From Streptomyces otsuchiensis (GTDB taxonomy: Bacteria > Actinomycetota > Actinomycetes > Streptomycetales > Streptomycetaceae), in contig NZ_BHZI01000010.1 of the NCBI RefSeq assembly GCF_004305975.1, forward strand, positions 1 to 44,474: a stretch of DNA of 44,474 nt, in the 5' to 3' direction. Each line of letters opens with the position of its first letter. Position 1 is the stretch's first letter. The position numbers were made by a program, and so were the translations under genes. The notes below the pieces were generated by a model. It was not told where the DNA came from and did not search any database. It saw nothing but the letters and a program-made list of their open reading frames with translations. This document shows positions 8,101 to 19,307 of this stretch, in pieces.

Positions 8101-9546
8101 TCAGGAGCGGGGCGGCGCCGCCGGAGGGTGGGTCATCGCCAGCACGTCCAGGGCCGCGTCCAGCTGCTCCTCGGTCAGCCGCCCGTCCGCGACGTACCCG
8201 CCGTCGATCACCGCCTGCCGGACGGTGATCCGCTCGGCCAGGGCGCGCTTGGCGACCTTGGCCGCCTCCTCGTACCCGATGTGGCGGTTCAGCGGGGTGA
8301 CCACGGACGGCGAGGATTCGGCGTACTCGCGGCAGCGCTCGGTGTCGGCGGTGATCCCGCTCACCGTCCGGTCGGCCAGCATGGTGGCCGAGTTGCCGAG
8401 CAGCCGGACCGACTCCAGCAGGTTGCGCGCCAGGACCGGGAGCATGACGTTCAGCTCGAAGCTGCCGGACGCGCCGGCGGTGGTGACGGTGACGTCGTTC
8501 CCGATCACCTGGGCGCAGACCATCAGCACCGCCTCCGGCACCACGGGATTGACCTTGCCCGGCATGATCGACGAACCGGGCTGGAGGTCGGGGAGCGCGA
8601 TCTCCGCCAGGCCGGTGCGGGGGCCCGACGCCATCCAGCGCAGGTCGTTGCAGATCTTGGTGAGGGAGACCGCGATGACGCGCAGCTGGCCCGATGTCTC
8701 CACCAGCGCGTCCCGCGCGCCCTGCGCCTCGAAGTGGTTGCGTGCCTCGGTCAGCGGCAGCCCGGTGGTGCGCGCCACCTCGGCGATGACGGCGGCGGGG
8801 AACCCGGCGGGTGTGTTGATGCCGGTGCCGACGGCGGTACCGCCCAGCGGCAGTTCGGCCAGGCGCGGAAGGGAGCCGCGCAGCCGCTCCACGCCGTACC
8901 GCACCTGCGCGGCGTAGCCGGCGAACTCCTGGCCGAGGGTGACCGGTGTCGCGTCCATCAGATGGGTACGGCCGGACTTCACGACCCCGGCGAACTCCTG
9001 GCCCTTGTCCGCGAGGGCGTCGGCGAGGTGTTCCAGCGCCGGTACCAGCTCGCGGCTGATCGCGGCGGTGGCGGCGATGTGGATCGAGGACGGGAACACG
9101 TCGTTGGACGACTGGCTGGCGTTCACGTGGTCGTTGGGGTGGACCGGCTCACCCAGCCGTTCGGTGGCCAGGGTGGCGAGCACCTCGTTCATGTTCATGT
9201 TGGAGGAGGTGCCCGAGCCGGTCTGGAAGACGTCCACCGGGAACTGGTCGTCCCAGCGGCCCTCCACCACCTCGGCGGCGGCCGAGGCGATGGCCTCGGC
9301 GCGCGCCGCGTCCAGCACGCCCAGCTCGGCGTTGACGACGGCCGCCGCCGCCTTGACGCGGGCCAGTGCCTCGATGTGCGCCGGGTCCAGCCGGCGGCCG
9401 GAGACCGGGAAGTTCTCCACCGCCCGCTGCGTCTGCGCGCGCCACTTGGCGTCCGCCGGTACCCGTACCTCTCCCATGGAGTCCCGTTCCACCCGGAACC
9501 CGCCGCCGCTGCCGTCGTCCTCGGTCTTCCCAGTCGTCCCAGTCAT
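8101..9546 (-). CDS. fumC: fumarate hydratase class II (FumC)
   Basis: This 481-residue enzyme interconverts fumarate and malate in the TCA cycle without an iron-sulfur cluster. The fumarase/aspartase signature [11 protein letters not shown] is at 324-334. The [11 protein letters not shown] segment holds the catalytic histidine (H195), and [10 protein letters not shown] (109-118) and NASQSSND (142-149) form the rest of the active site. The N-terminal 25 residues are extra and low in complexity. The oxygen-stable class II enzyme lies 0.9 kb from a class I fumarase gene, so the organism carries both types. Confidence 0.96.
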   Translation of the reverse strand: MTGTTGKTEDDGSGGGFRVERDSMGEVRVPADAKWRAQTQRAVENFPVSGRRLDPAHIEALARVKAAAAVVNAELGVLDAARAEAIASAAAEVVEGRWDDQFPVDVFQTGSGTSSNMNMNEVLATLATERLGEPVHPNDHVNASQSSNDVFPSSIHIAATAAISRELVPALEHLADALADKGQEFAGVVKSGRTHLMDATPVTLGQEFAGYAAQVRYGVERLRGSLPRLAELPLGGTAVGTGINTPAGFPAAVIAEVARTTGLPLTEARNHFEAQGARDALVETSGQLRVIAVSLTKICNDLRWMASGPRTGLAEIALPDLQPGSSIMPGKVNPVVPEAVLMVCAQVIGNDVTVTTAGASGSFELNVMLPVLARNLLESVRLLGNSATMLADRTVSGITADTERCREYAESSPSVVTPLNRHIGYEEAAKVAKRALAERITVRQAVIDGGYVADGRLTEEQLDAALDVLAMTHPPAAPPRS

Positions 9547-9659
9547 GACCCCAACGTACCGCCGCGCTCACGGAGGGGTGGCGTGCCACCGCGGCGCACC
9601 GCCGACGCGAGCCGGACCGGTGGTGGGCTCTCAAACACGCTCTCGGGTCGCCCGGGCGC

Positions 9660-10331
9660 TCAGGGCACCCGGGGCGCGTGGTGCACCAGCAGGTAGCGCC
9701 ACAGCAGCAGCCGCCGGACCCGGGCGCCCGGCAGCAGCGTCGCGGCCGTCCCGCGCACCTGCGCCAGCGACAGCTCCGGGGCCCGCACCGGCGGTGCGGG
9801 CGGCTGCGACGGGACGCCACGCAGCCGCTCCCCCGCCGCCACCGCGACCCGGGCCGTGGCGTTGACCGGCAGCGCCGCGAGGCTCCAGGCGTGGTCGGTG
9901 ACGGTCCACTCGGCGTAGCAGCCCAGGACCACCAGTACGCCGCCGGGCGCGAGCGCGTCGCGCAGCCGGCCCAGCGTCGGCGCGAACGGGACGTGGTGCA
10001 GGCTGGCGAGGCAGGTGATGACGTCGTAGCCGGCCGGGCTCAGCTCGGTCCGGGTGATGTCGGCCCGGCGGAAGCGCGGTCCGTCGACGGCCGGACGCCC
10101 CGCAACCGGGGTACGGCGCTCGGCCGGGCTACGGCGCTCGGCCGGGGTGCGTCGCCGCGCCGCCGCGATCATCTCGGCCGACGGGTCCACCGCCTCCACC
10201 GTCAGGCCGCGTGCGGCGAGCCGGTGGGCGAACGCGCCGGTGCCGCAGCCCACGTCCAGGGCGCGTCCGGCGCGGTGCGGGATCTGCCGCGAGATCAGGC
10301 GGTGGTAGTGGTCGTTGTGGTCGAACGGCAC
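9660..10331 (-). CDS. class I SAM-dependent methyltransferase
   Basis: This 223-residue protein has motif I ALDVGCGTGAFAHRLAARG near residues 22-40, the acidic VEAVDPS of motif II, FRRADITRTE, and the VITCLASLHHV and APGGVLVVLG segments of the later motifs. The substrate is unknown (small molecule or lipid more likely than nucleic acid). The frame is open far upstream, but the GTG at 10331 has a GGAGG box nine bases before it and starts directly before the PFDHNDHYHRLI segment conserved in this family. The motif II-III loop carries an 18-bp tandem duplication giving repeated RRTPAE/RRSPAE. Confidence 0.85.
   Translation of the reverse strand: MPFDHNDHYHRLISRQIPHRAGRALDVGCGTGAFAHRLAARGLTVEAVDPSAEMIAAARRRTPAERRSPAERRTPVAGRPAVDGPRFRRADITRTELSPAGYDVITCLASLHHVPFAPTLGRLRDALAPGGVLVVLGCYAEWTVTDHAWSLAALPVNATARVAVAAGERLRGVPSQPPAPPVRAPELSLAQVRGTAATLLPGARVRRLLLWRYLLVHHAPRVP
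10112..10147. repeat. 18-bp tandem duplication inside the methyltransferase gene
   Basis: TACGGCGCTCGGCCGGGC (10112-10129) is followed directly by TACGGCGCTCGGCCGGGG (10130-10147), one mismatch in 18. It is in frame and inserts six residues into a surface loop between motifs II and III. Confidence 0.9.
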
Positions 10332-10413
10332 CCGGCCGCACCTCCTCGGCCCGTGGGCCGGTCCGGCCCGGCGCGGCGGACCGGACCGGGCCCGCCGCCG
10401 TCCGGGGTGTGGC

Positions 10414-12072
<1,659 letters not shown>

Positions 12073-12216
12073 GGCGGGCAACCTCATCCGGGCAGACTTC
12101 AGCGCCGGGCAGGCTGCTGCGGCGCGCCCACCAGCCTAGAACCTGTCCGGGACAGGGCGGCGTCAGGGCCTGCGCGGTCCGGTGCGGTGCACCGCGCGGT
12201 GCGGGATCGTGGCTCG

Positions 12217-13647
12217 TCAGTCGAGGAGGATGCGCCGTCCGCGCAGGGCGCGGACCGCGCGCCGGGTGCGGCGGGCGCCGTGGCGGCGGCGGAGCCGTTC
12301 CGCCGCCTCGGTGGCGGGGGCGGCGCCGTCGGTGAGCCGCCCCAGTTCCACGCAGGCGGACTCGGTGGGCCAGCTGTCGGGGCCGTACAGCTCGGCGAGA
12401 TCCGGTATGAGCTCGGCCCACAGGCGGGCGGCCTCCCCGGTGTCGCCGCTCTCCAGGGCCGCCCGGGCCGCGTCGCCGCGGGCGCGCAGCAGGTGCGAGG
12501 TGGCGAGGGCTCCGGCGGGCTCGGCGCCGGGGCCCGCGCCGGTCGGTGCGGCCGGCCCGGCCGAGGGGTTCGGCCCGGGCCGGCGGACCGGCGCCGGGTC
12601 GACGCTCTCCTCGGGGTCACGGTCGTGAAGGCCGTGCCCGGTGTCCGGCGCGGCCGGACCGGGCCCGGCGGGCGGCTGCCGGAAGGCGGTGGGAACGCGG
12701 TCCTCCACCGTGGGCCCCGTGGCGGCCTCCGGCGCGGGCCGGGCACCGCCGTCCTCCCGGGCACCACCGTCCCGGGCGAGCGCGGCGGCACCGGTGGGAC
12801 CGGCGGCGAGCACGCGCAGCAGGTCGCGCACCTCGGCGGCGCCGGACGGGCGGTCCTCCGGCCGCTTCGCCAGCAGCCGGAGCACCAGTTCGTCGACCGG
12901 CGCGGGAATCCCGGGACGGATACTGCTCGGCGCCTCGGGCACCTGGTGCACCTGCTGGTACATCAGCTGCATCATCGTGGAGCCGGGCGGGAAGACGGTG
13001 CGGCCGGTGAGCAGGGCGAAGAGGACGCAGCCCAGGGCGTAGAGGTCGGTGCGGGCGTCGACCTCACCGGTCATGCACTGTTCGGGCGCCATGTAGTCGG
13101 GGGTGCCGATGACCATGCCGGTCGCGGTGAGCGCGCTGCGCTGCCGGACGCTGACGCCCTCGGCGAACCGCGCGATGCCGAAGTCCAGCAGCTTGACCCG
13201 GTCGTCGCGGCTGAGCATGACGTTGCCGGGCTTGAGGTCCCGGTGTGTGATGCCCACCTCGGGATGGTGGGCGGCGGAGAGCCCGTCGGCGATCTGGGCG
13301 GCCCACTCCAGCGCGCGCGGGAGCGGCGGCACCCCGGCGCGCAGTTCCTCGGCGAGGGAGCGGCCCGGGACCAGCTCCATGACCAGCAGGACCGCCGGGG
13401 AGCCCTGGAACTCGCCGGTGAAGAAGTCGTGCACCGTGACGATGTGGGGGTGCGCCAGCCGGGCGATGGCCGTGGCCTCGCGTTCCAGGCGGCGGACCAG
13501 GTCGGCGTCGTCGGCGTCGGTCGCGGTCTTGATGGCGACATCGCGGCGCAGCCGCTCGTCGTGGGCCTGCCAGACCTGGCCCATGCCACCCTCGCCGAGC
13601 TTGCGTACCAGTCGGTAGCGCTCGTGCAGCAGTTCACCGGCCGCCAT
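12217..13647 (-). CDS. soluble Hanks-type Ser/Thr protein kinase
   Basis: This 476-residue protein has a complete N-terminal kinase domain: G-loop [10 protein letters not shown] (17-26 region), lysine K40 (VAIK), HRDLKPGN with catalytic D137, DFG at 155-157, and the [10 protein letters not shown] activation segment. After residue 275 comes a Pro/Ala/Gly-rich linker, then a helical C-terminal region (about 390-455) resembling TPR repeats, ending in an Arg-rich tail. There is no transmembrane helix or PASTA domain, so it is cytosolic. It is divergent from a gene for a secreted, membrane-anchored protein, a possible partner or substrate. Confidence 0.93.
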   Translation of the reverse strand: MAAGELLHERYRLVRKLGEGGMGQVWQAHDERLRRDVAIKTATDADDADLVRRLEREATAIARLAHPHIVTVHDFFTGEFQGSPAVLLVMELVPGRSLAEELRAGVPPLPRALEWAAQIADGLSAAHHPEVGITHRDLKPGNVMLSRDDRVKLLDFGIARFAEGVSVRQRSALTATGMVIGTPDYMAPEQCMTGEVDARTDLYALGCVLFALLTGRTVFPPGSTMMQLMYQQVHQVPEAPSSIRPGIPAPVDELVLRLLAKRPEDRPSGAAEVRDLLRVLAAGPTGAAALARDGGAREDGGARPAPEAATGPTVEDRVPTAFRQPPAGPGPAAPDTGHGLHDRDPEESVDPAPVRRPGPNPSAGPAAPTGAGPGAEPAGALATSHLLRARGDAARAALESGDTGEAARLWAELIPDLAELYGPDSWPTESACVELGRLTDGAAPATEAAERLRRRHGARRTRRAVRALRGRRILLD

Positions 13648-13753
13648 GTGTCCCCCGTCGTCTCTCTCCAGCGCCTCCGCACCGTCACCGCGGAGGCTTA
13701 GGATCGCACAGGATTATCAGCTGCCGGGTAGAGATGTCGTCGGGGGTACGGGG

Positions 13754-15538
13754 ATGCGCGGATGGTTCCGGCGGACGGCGGGAACACTGACGGCCGCACT
13801 GGTCGTCGGCCTGCTCGCGGCTCCGCCCGCACGCGCCGAGGGGCAGCTCGACCGGGCCGCCGAGGCCCTCGCGGAGCCCGGGGTCTGGGCCGACGAGGAC
13901 TACCAGGGGCTCACCGAGGACATGGTCGCGCTGCTCGACGCCCGCTACGCGCGCGCCGAGACGCCCTTCCGGATGGCGCTGCTCACCGAGAAGACGGACG
14001 ACGCCGACGCCCTCGCCCGGGACCTCGCCACGCGGGTCGGCGAACCGGGCGTCTACTTCGTGCTCTCGGAGTGGGACGACCCGCTCAGCGACTACCGCGA
14101 CAGCGCCCGCGGCTTCGCCGCCACAGCGGTGGGCGCCACCGCCGACGACCTGCGGGACGAGAACATCAACCGCGCCGGTATCAACACCGGCAACGTCCTG
14201 CTCACGCTGCCCGACTCGCTCGACGGGGACCTCTCCGCCCGGCTGCCCCGCGACTTCGGCGAGGACCGGTTCCTGGTGGACCCCGCCGTCACCGATGTCT
14301 TCCCCGAGCTCACCGAGGAGTTGCTCCGGGACACCTTCGCCGACACCCCCCGGCTGCGGGTGGCGCTGGTCTCCGGGGTCGGCGGCGCCTCGGACGCGGC
14401 GGCGACGACGATGGCCGCCGACCTCCCGGCGGACGGGGCGATGCTGCTGCTCCAGTGGGAGGACTCCGAGTTCTCCGTGGTGATGGGCTCGGGCCGGGAT
14501 CTGCCGTCCGTCGGGGAACTGGAGAGCATCGGGGGCAGCATCGGCATCTCCCGCGTCGAACCGGAGCTGCTGCCCACCCGGCTGACGCAGCTGGCCGCCG
14601 TCCTCGGCCCCGACGTCACGGAGCTGGCGCGGGAGGCGCTGGACTCCTCCGCGCTGTACGTGCACCCGGCCGTCCAGGACGGGGTGACCACCGGCGAACG
14701 GCTGGCGGAGTTCGGCGAGGCGTTCGCCGCCCTGGATTCCGGGGCCCGGGTGGCGGTGCTGCCGGAGGCCGTCACCCGCGCGCAGCTCGGCGAGGACGTG
14801 ACCGGCAACGGTGACGACGACGCCGTCGCCCGGCTCGTCGCCGGGGACGACGAAGGCCCGCTGGCCGTGTTCCTCGCGGACATGCACTATCTGCGGATCA
14901 GCGACGCCGAGGCGGTCGGCGGTGAGGAGTTCGTGACGGCCGCCGACCGCAGCAGGCACAGCGGCGAGCCGTTCCTGGAGACCACGCTGAGCCGTCTGCT
15001 GGAGCAGCTGGGCAGCTCCGTGGCCGCACCGCCCGCCACCGGCGAGGATGTCGGAGCCGGCACACCGGGCCAGGACACGGCGGCCGGTCCCGCCCTGGCG
15101 GACTCCGGCGCCCTGCGCCTCGTGGTCTGGGTCCTGCTCGGGCTGGCGGCGGCCGCCACGGTGCTGACCGTCGCCTCGGCACGGCTGCTCCCCCGGGGGC
15201 GGCCACGGCTGGTGGCACGGTCCCTGGCGACCGCCTCGCGCCGGAAGGCGCTCGCCCGCATGACCGAGCGGCAGCGCCACGAACAGCTCGCCCGCTCCGC
15301 GCGGACACGCGCCGAGAACGGGCGTGAACTGGCCCGGCTGGAGAACCGGCTGGCCGCCCTCCCCGTCGGGTACGGCGACCGCCTGCCGCCGGGCCTGGGG
15401 CAGCTCCTCGGGGAGTACGAGCGGCTGCGCGCGGCCCACGCGGAGGCGCGGACGGTGGACCAGGCGGCACAGGTGCGCAAGGACCTCGCCCGCGCCCACC
15501 GCCGTCACGGCCTCCTGGTGCTGGTCTCCTCCCGCTGA
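13754..15538 (+). CDS. secreted, C-terminally membrane-anchored protein of unknown function
   Basis: This 594-residue protein has a signal peptide (MRGWFRR, hydrophobic AALVVGLLAAPPARA, cleavage near residue 29). A large extracytoplasmic region of about 430 residues follows, then one transmembrane helix (about 458-480, LRLVVWVLLGLAAAATVLTVA) and a basic, helical cytoplasmic tail of about 110 residues rich in Arg and Ala. I recognise no catalytic motif. The ectodomain shows two similar halves, each with an LYVHPAV or FLVDPAV-type segment, suggesting an internal duplication. The ATG at 13754 is chosen because it begins the signal peptide. It is divergent from the soluble kinase, whose target could be the cytoplasmic tail. 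Confidence 0.8.
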   Translation: MRGWFRRTAGTLTAALVVGLLAAPPARAEGQLDRAAEALAEPGVWADEDYQGLTEDMVALLDARYARAETPFRMALLTEKTDDADALARDLATRVGEPGVYFVLSEWDDPLSDYRDSARGFAATAVGATADDLRDENINRAGINTGNVLLTLPDSLDGDLSARLPRDFGEDRFLVDPAVTDVFPELTEELLRDTFADTPRLRVALVSGVGGASDAAATTMAADLPADGAMLLLQWEDSEFSVVMGSGRDLPSVGELESIGGSIGISRVEPELLPTRLTQLAAVLGPDVTELAREALDSSALYVHPAVQDGVTTGERLAEFGEAFAALDSGARVAVLPEAVTRAQLGEDVTGNGDDDAVARLVAGDDEGPLAVFLADMHYLRISDAEAVGGEEFVTAADRSRHSGEPFLETTLSRLLEQLGSSVAAPPATGEDVGAGTPGQDTAAGPALADSGALRLVVWVLLGLAAAATVLTVASARLLPRGRPRLVARSLATASRRKALARMTERQRHEQLARSARTRAENGRELARLENRLAALPVGYGDRLPPGLGQLLGEYERLRAAHAEARTVDQAAQVRKDLARAHRRHGLLVLVSSR

Positions 15539-15575
15539 GCGCGCCCCCGCCCGTTGACCGGTCTTCGTGTGCGTC

Positions 15576-15614
15576 GGGCGGGTGACCGGCGGTGGCACCG
15601 CCGGTCACCCGCCC
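15576..15614. terminator. bidirectional terminator between two convergent genes
   Basis: A perfect 19-bp inverted repeat (15576-15594 with 15596-15614; arm starting GGGCGGGTGACCGGCGGTG) has a single central base. It lies between the stops of the secreted protein gene and the catalase gene. Confidence 0.9.
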
Positions 15615-15661
15615 ACCGTCACCCGCCCGTCACCCGCGGGCGCCCCGCACGGCCGCCGGAC

Positions 15662-17122
15662 TCAGCCGCCGTTGACCGACGCCGCGATCCGGTCGCCGAT
15701 CCCCTTGTCGACGTTCCGCCAGTACCGCAGCGCCCGCTCCAGCACGGGTGCGCTGACGTCCTGCTTCAGGTGCCCCGTCACGTTGGTCACGAGCCGTGCC
15801 CGTGCCGCGTCGTCGAGCACCTCGCGCACCATCGTCCCGGCCTGGCCGAAGTCGTCGTCGGCCGACCGCGGGGTGTACGCCTGGCGGACCATCTCCCCCT
15901 CCGCGCGCCAGCCGGCGGGTTCGCCGAACCGAGCCGTGTCGGCCGCCGGGCCGCCGTAGGAGTTCGGGGCGTACACCGCCCCCGTCCGCGCCGGCTCGTA
16001 CCGCATCGGGCCGTCCTTGGAGTAGGAGCGCACCGGGGTCTGCGGCCGGTTGGGCGGCAGCTGGGTGTAGTTCGGCCCGATCCGGTAGCGGTGGGTGTCC
16101 GGGTACGAGAAGAGCCGGCCGAGCAGCATCTTGTCCGGCGAGGGCCCGATACCGGGCACCAGGTTCGACGGCTCGAACGCGGACTGCTCGATGTGGACGA
16201 AGTAGTCCTCCGGGTTGCGGTCCAGCCGCATCTGCCCGACCTCGATCAGGGGGTAGTCGCCGTGCGGCCACACCTTGGTCAGGTCGAAGGGATTGAAGCG
16301 GTAGTCCGGCGCGTCGTCGAACGGCATCACCTGCACGTACATCGTCCAGGTGGGGGCCTCCCGGCGGGCGATCGCCTCGAAGAGGTCCTGCCGGTGGGCG
16401 TCGGCGTTCTCACCGGCGATCCGGTCGGCGTCCTCCTGCGTGAGGTACTCGATCCCCTGGTCGGTCTTGATGTGGTACTTGATCCAGAACCGCTCGCCGC
16501 CCCCGTTGACCCAGAGGTAGGTGTGGGAGCCGTACCCGTTCATGTGGCGCCAGCTCCGCGGGATGCCCCGGTCGCCCATGAGCCAGGTCACCATGTGCGC
16601 CGACTCCGGGGAGAGCGTCCAGAAGTCCCACTGCATGTCGTGGTCGCGCAGCCCGCTGTCCGGGCGGCGCTTCTGCGAGCGGATGAAGTCCTGGAACTTC
16701 AGGGGGTCGCGCACGAAGAACACGGGGGTGTTGTTGCCGACCAGGTCGTAGTTCCCCTGGTCGGTGTAGAACTTCAGCGCGAAGCCGCGCGGGTCCCGCC
16801 AGGTGTCGGGGCTGCCCTGTTCGCCCGCCACGGTGGAGAAACGGGCCAGCATCTCGGTCCGCCGCCCCGGCTGGAAGAGCGACGCCTTGGTGAACTGGCT
16901 CACGTCGTTGGTGACGTGGAACGTCCCGTACGCCCCGCCGCCCTTCGCGTGCACGACCCGTTCCGGCACTCGCTCCCGGTTGAACTGGGCCATCTTCTCG
17001 ATGAGGTAGTGGTCCTGCAGCAGGATGGGGCCGTCGGGTGCGACAGTGAGCGAATGCTCGTCGCTCTCCACCGGGATGCCCGCGTTGGTGGTCGTGTGGT
17101 CGGAGGTGCCGTATTCGGACAT
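15662..17122 (-). CDS. katA: monofunctional heme catalase, small-subunit type
   Basis: This 486-residue enzyme dismutates H2O2. Distal-side residues are H58 ([12 protein letters not shown]) and N131 (GNNTPVFF); the proximal heme ligand is Y340 ([14 protein letters not shown]). Length and the absence of a C-terminal flavodoxin domain fit the clade 3 small-subunit catalases. An in-frame upstream start exists at 17197, but the ATG at 17122 has a GGGAG box about ten bases before it and begins the usual catalase N-terminus. It lies 11 kb from oxyR-ahpCD. No Fur/CatR gene is adjacent, and I see no obvious operator upstream. Confidence 0.96.
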   Translation of the reverse strand: MSEYGTSDHTTTNAGIPVESDEHSLTVAPDGPILLQDHYLIEKMAQFNRERVPERVVHAKGGGAYGTFHVTNDVSQFTKASLFQPGRRTEMLARFSTVAGEQGSPDTWRDPRGFALKFYTDQGNYDLVGNNTPVFFVRDPLKFQDFIRSQKRRPDSGLRDHDMQWDFWTLSPESAHMVTWLMGDRGIPRSWRHMNGYGSHTYLWVNGGGERFWIKYHIKTDQGIEYLTQEDADRIAGENADAHRQDLFEAIARREAPTWTMYVQVMPFDDAPDYRFNPFDLTKVWPHGDYPLIEVGQMRLDRNPEDYFVHIEQSAFEPSNLVPGIGPSPDKMLLGRLFSYPDTHRYRIGPNYTQLPPNRPQTPVRSYSKDGPMRYEPARTGAVYAPNSYGGPAADTARFGEPAGWRAEGEMVRQAYTPRSADDDFGQAGTMVREVLDDAARARLVTNVTGHLKQDVSAPVLERALRYWRNVDKGIGDRIAASVNGG

Positions 17123-17382
17123 GGGAAGGGGTCTCCCGTTCGAGGTGGGGACACTCAGTCGCCCTCTCAGGAGATCGCGCCCCCCGCGACCGGGCAACCG
17201 CTGCCGCCGTTGCCAGCGCCATCCGGGGTGCGTACGGCCCGGGGGGGCGCCCGGCGGTGAGCAACGCGACGCAACGAGGCGGCGTCTGATCCCCTAGCGT
17301 GATAGACCACAGGGCAGCCCCTCACGGAGCGTCCACAACGCGCACAACTCAACCGCGCATCACGAACGGGTCGGAGTCAGCA

Positions 17383-19194
17383 ATGCCGCAGAGCGCCGGG
17401 GAGAACTCCCCCACCCTCCGGCCGGACACCGCCCCGAACCAGGACGAGCGCCCCTGGCTGGCGGCTGCCCGCCGCCACGGCGCCGCATTCGCCGACAAGC
17501 CGTACTGGGACCCGGGCATCCCCGCGCTGGTGGTGCGCCGCTGGCCGGACCTCACGGCCTGCCTGGTCGCGCTGTTCTTCTTCTGGCTCTCCCTCACCCC
17601 GTCGCTGGTGCCGAGACCGTGGTACTTCCAGGGAGTCATCGGCGGCATCACCGCCGCGATCGGCTACGGCATCGGCGCGACGCTCAGCGGACTCTTCCGG
17701 CTCACCTTCAGCCGCCGCCCCAGCCAGGAGATGCGGGCCCGGTCGTGGCTGGCGCTCTACGTCATCACCCCGCCGCTGGTGATCCTGCTGCTGTCGCAGA
17801 GCGCCGACATGCAGCGGGAGCTGCGCCGGCTGCAGGAGCTGCCGCCGACCCTGACCTGGCACTCGCTGATGATCACGCTGATCGCGCTCGGTGTCGCCGC
17901 ACTGCTGGTCGTCATCGCGCGCACGATCCGGCTGGGCACCCGGCAGCTCACCCGGCTGCTCCACCGGTTCGTGCCCTGGCCGGTGGCGGTCGCCCTGGCC
18001 CTGTCGCTCACCAGCATCGTCGTGGTGTTCGGCACGCGCGACGTGGTCTTCGAGCGCGGGGTGCTCTCCATCGCCGACCGGGTCGCCGCCGCCAAGGACC
18101 GCTCCACCGACGAGGGCGTGCTGCGGCCGTTCTCGCCGCTGCTCTCCGGCAGCCCGGACTCCCTGGTGAGCTGGGAGGACCTGGGCAACAAGGGCCGCTC
18201 CTTCACCGGCGGCGCCCTGTCCGGCGACGAGATCGCCCGTTTCAACGGGCGCCCGGCCCAGACACCCATCCGGGTCTACGTCGGCCGCGCCGCCTACGAC
18301 GACTACGCGCAGGGTGCGCGCCTGGCCGTGCGGGAGCTGGAGCGGACCGGCGCCTTCGACCGGTCCGTGCTCGCCATCTCCGGCACCACCGGCACCGGCT
18401 GGATCAACCCGACCACGGTCGAGGCCCTGGAGTTCATGAACTCCGGCGACACCGCCGTGGTGACCATGCAGTACTCCTACCTGCCGAGCTGGGCGTCGTT
18501 CGTCGTCGACCGTGAGGAAGCCGGCAACGCCACCCGCGCGCTGGTCGACGCGGTACACGAACGCTGGTCGCGGGAACCGGCCGACACCCGCCCGAAGCTG
18601 GTGGTCTCCGGCGAGAGCATGGGCGTGCAGGCCGTCGAGGCGTCGTTCGACGGCATCGAGGACCTCCTCGACCGCACCGACGGCGCCCTGCTCATCGGCC
18701 CACCGGACGGCAGCCCGATCCACGGCGCCCTCACCGAGGACCGCGACCCGGGCAGCCCGGTGTGGCGACCGGTCTACCGGGACGGCGAGCACGTCCGCTT
18801 CGCCCAGTTCCCCGAGTCCGACCTGTCGATCGGCGACGCCACGTGGGCGGAGCCGCGCGTCGTCTACCTGCAGAACGCCTCCGACCCGGTGGTCTGGTGG
18901 ACGCCCCACCTGATGTTCCAGCGTCCGGAGTGGCTGCGGCAGCCACTGGGGCCGGACGTGACCGGGGCGATCGACTGGTTCCCCCTGGTGACCTTCTGGC
19001 AGACCACGGTCGACATGGCCGTCTCCTACGGGGCGCCCGCGCCGCACGGCCACCGCTACGGCTCCAACCCCGTCGACGCCTGGGAGGCCGTCATCCCGCC
19101 GCCAGACTGGGCGCCGCAGGACACCCGGCGACTGAAGACGCTGCTGGAGCTGCGGCACCCGCCACGATCGGGCTGGGCCGGCAAACCCGAGTAG
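17383..19194 (+). CDS. membrane alpha/beta hydrolase (Abhydrolase_9 family)
   Basis: This 603-residue protein has an N-terminal membrane part with about four helices (residues 50-225; LTACLVALFFFWLSLTPSLV, FQGVIGGITAAIGYGIGA, LALYVITPPLVILLL, VAVALALSLTSIVVVFGT). A large C-terminal alpha/beta hydrolase domain follows. The nucleophile elbow is GESMG (about residue 410), with Asp and His candidates later (QNASDPVVWW; PAPHGHRYG). This matches the Abhydrolase_9 plus Abhydrolase_9_N architecture. The substrate is unknown, probably lipid or envelope related. A GGAG box six bases before the ATG at 17383 decides the start over an ATG at 17299. Confidence 0.88.
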   Translation: MPQSAGENSPTLRPDTAPNQDERPWLAAARRHGAAFADKPYWDPGIPALVVRRWPDLTACLVALFFFWLSLTPSLVPRPWYFQGVIGGITAAIGYGIGATLSGLFRLTFSRRPSQEMRARSWLALYVITPPLVILLLSQSADMQRELRRLQELPPTLTWHSLMITLIALGVAALLVVIARTIRLGTRQLTRLLHRFVPWPVAVALALSLTSIVVVFGTRDVVFERGVLSIADRVAAAKDRSTDEGVLRPFSPLLSGSPDSLVSWEDLGNKGRSFTGGALSGDEIARFNGRPAQTPIRVYVGRAAYDDYAQGARLAVRELERTGAFDRSVLAISGTTGTGWINPTTVEALEFMNSGDTAVVTMQYSYLPSWASFVVDREEAGNATRALVDAVHERWSREPADTRPKLVVSGESMGVQAVEASFDGIEDLLDRTDGALLIGPPDGSPIHGALTEDRDPGSPVWRPVYRDGEHVRFAQFPESDLSIGDATWAEPRVVYLQNASDPVVWWTPHLMFQRPEWLRQPLGPDVTGAIDWFPLVTFWQTTVDMAVSYGAPAPHGHRYGSNPVDAWEAVIPPPDWAPQDTRRLKTLLELRHPPRSGWAGKPE

Positions 19195-19254
19195 TCCGCC
19201 ACGCCGGAGCGCCCGCCGCACCCCGGCGCGGAGCGGTGGGAGCCGCGCGCGAAA

Positions 19255-19296
19255 CGGCCGTGGCGTGGGCCTCCGAGGAGGGCCACGCCACGGCCG
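19255..19296. terminator. bidirectional terminator, hydrolase / AI-2E permease
   Basis: A 20-bp stem (19255-19274 with 19277-19296, arm starting CGGCCGTGGCGTGG) has one mismatch and a two-base turn. It sits between convergent genes, 12 bases past the stop of the permease gene. Confidence 0.88.
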
Positions 19297-19307
19297 GGAC
19301 ACTTCAC

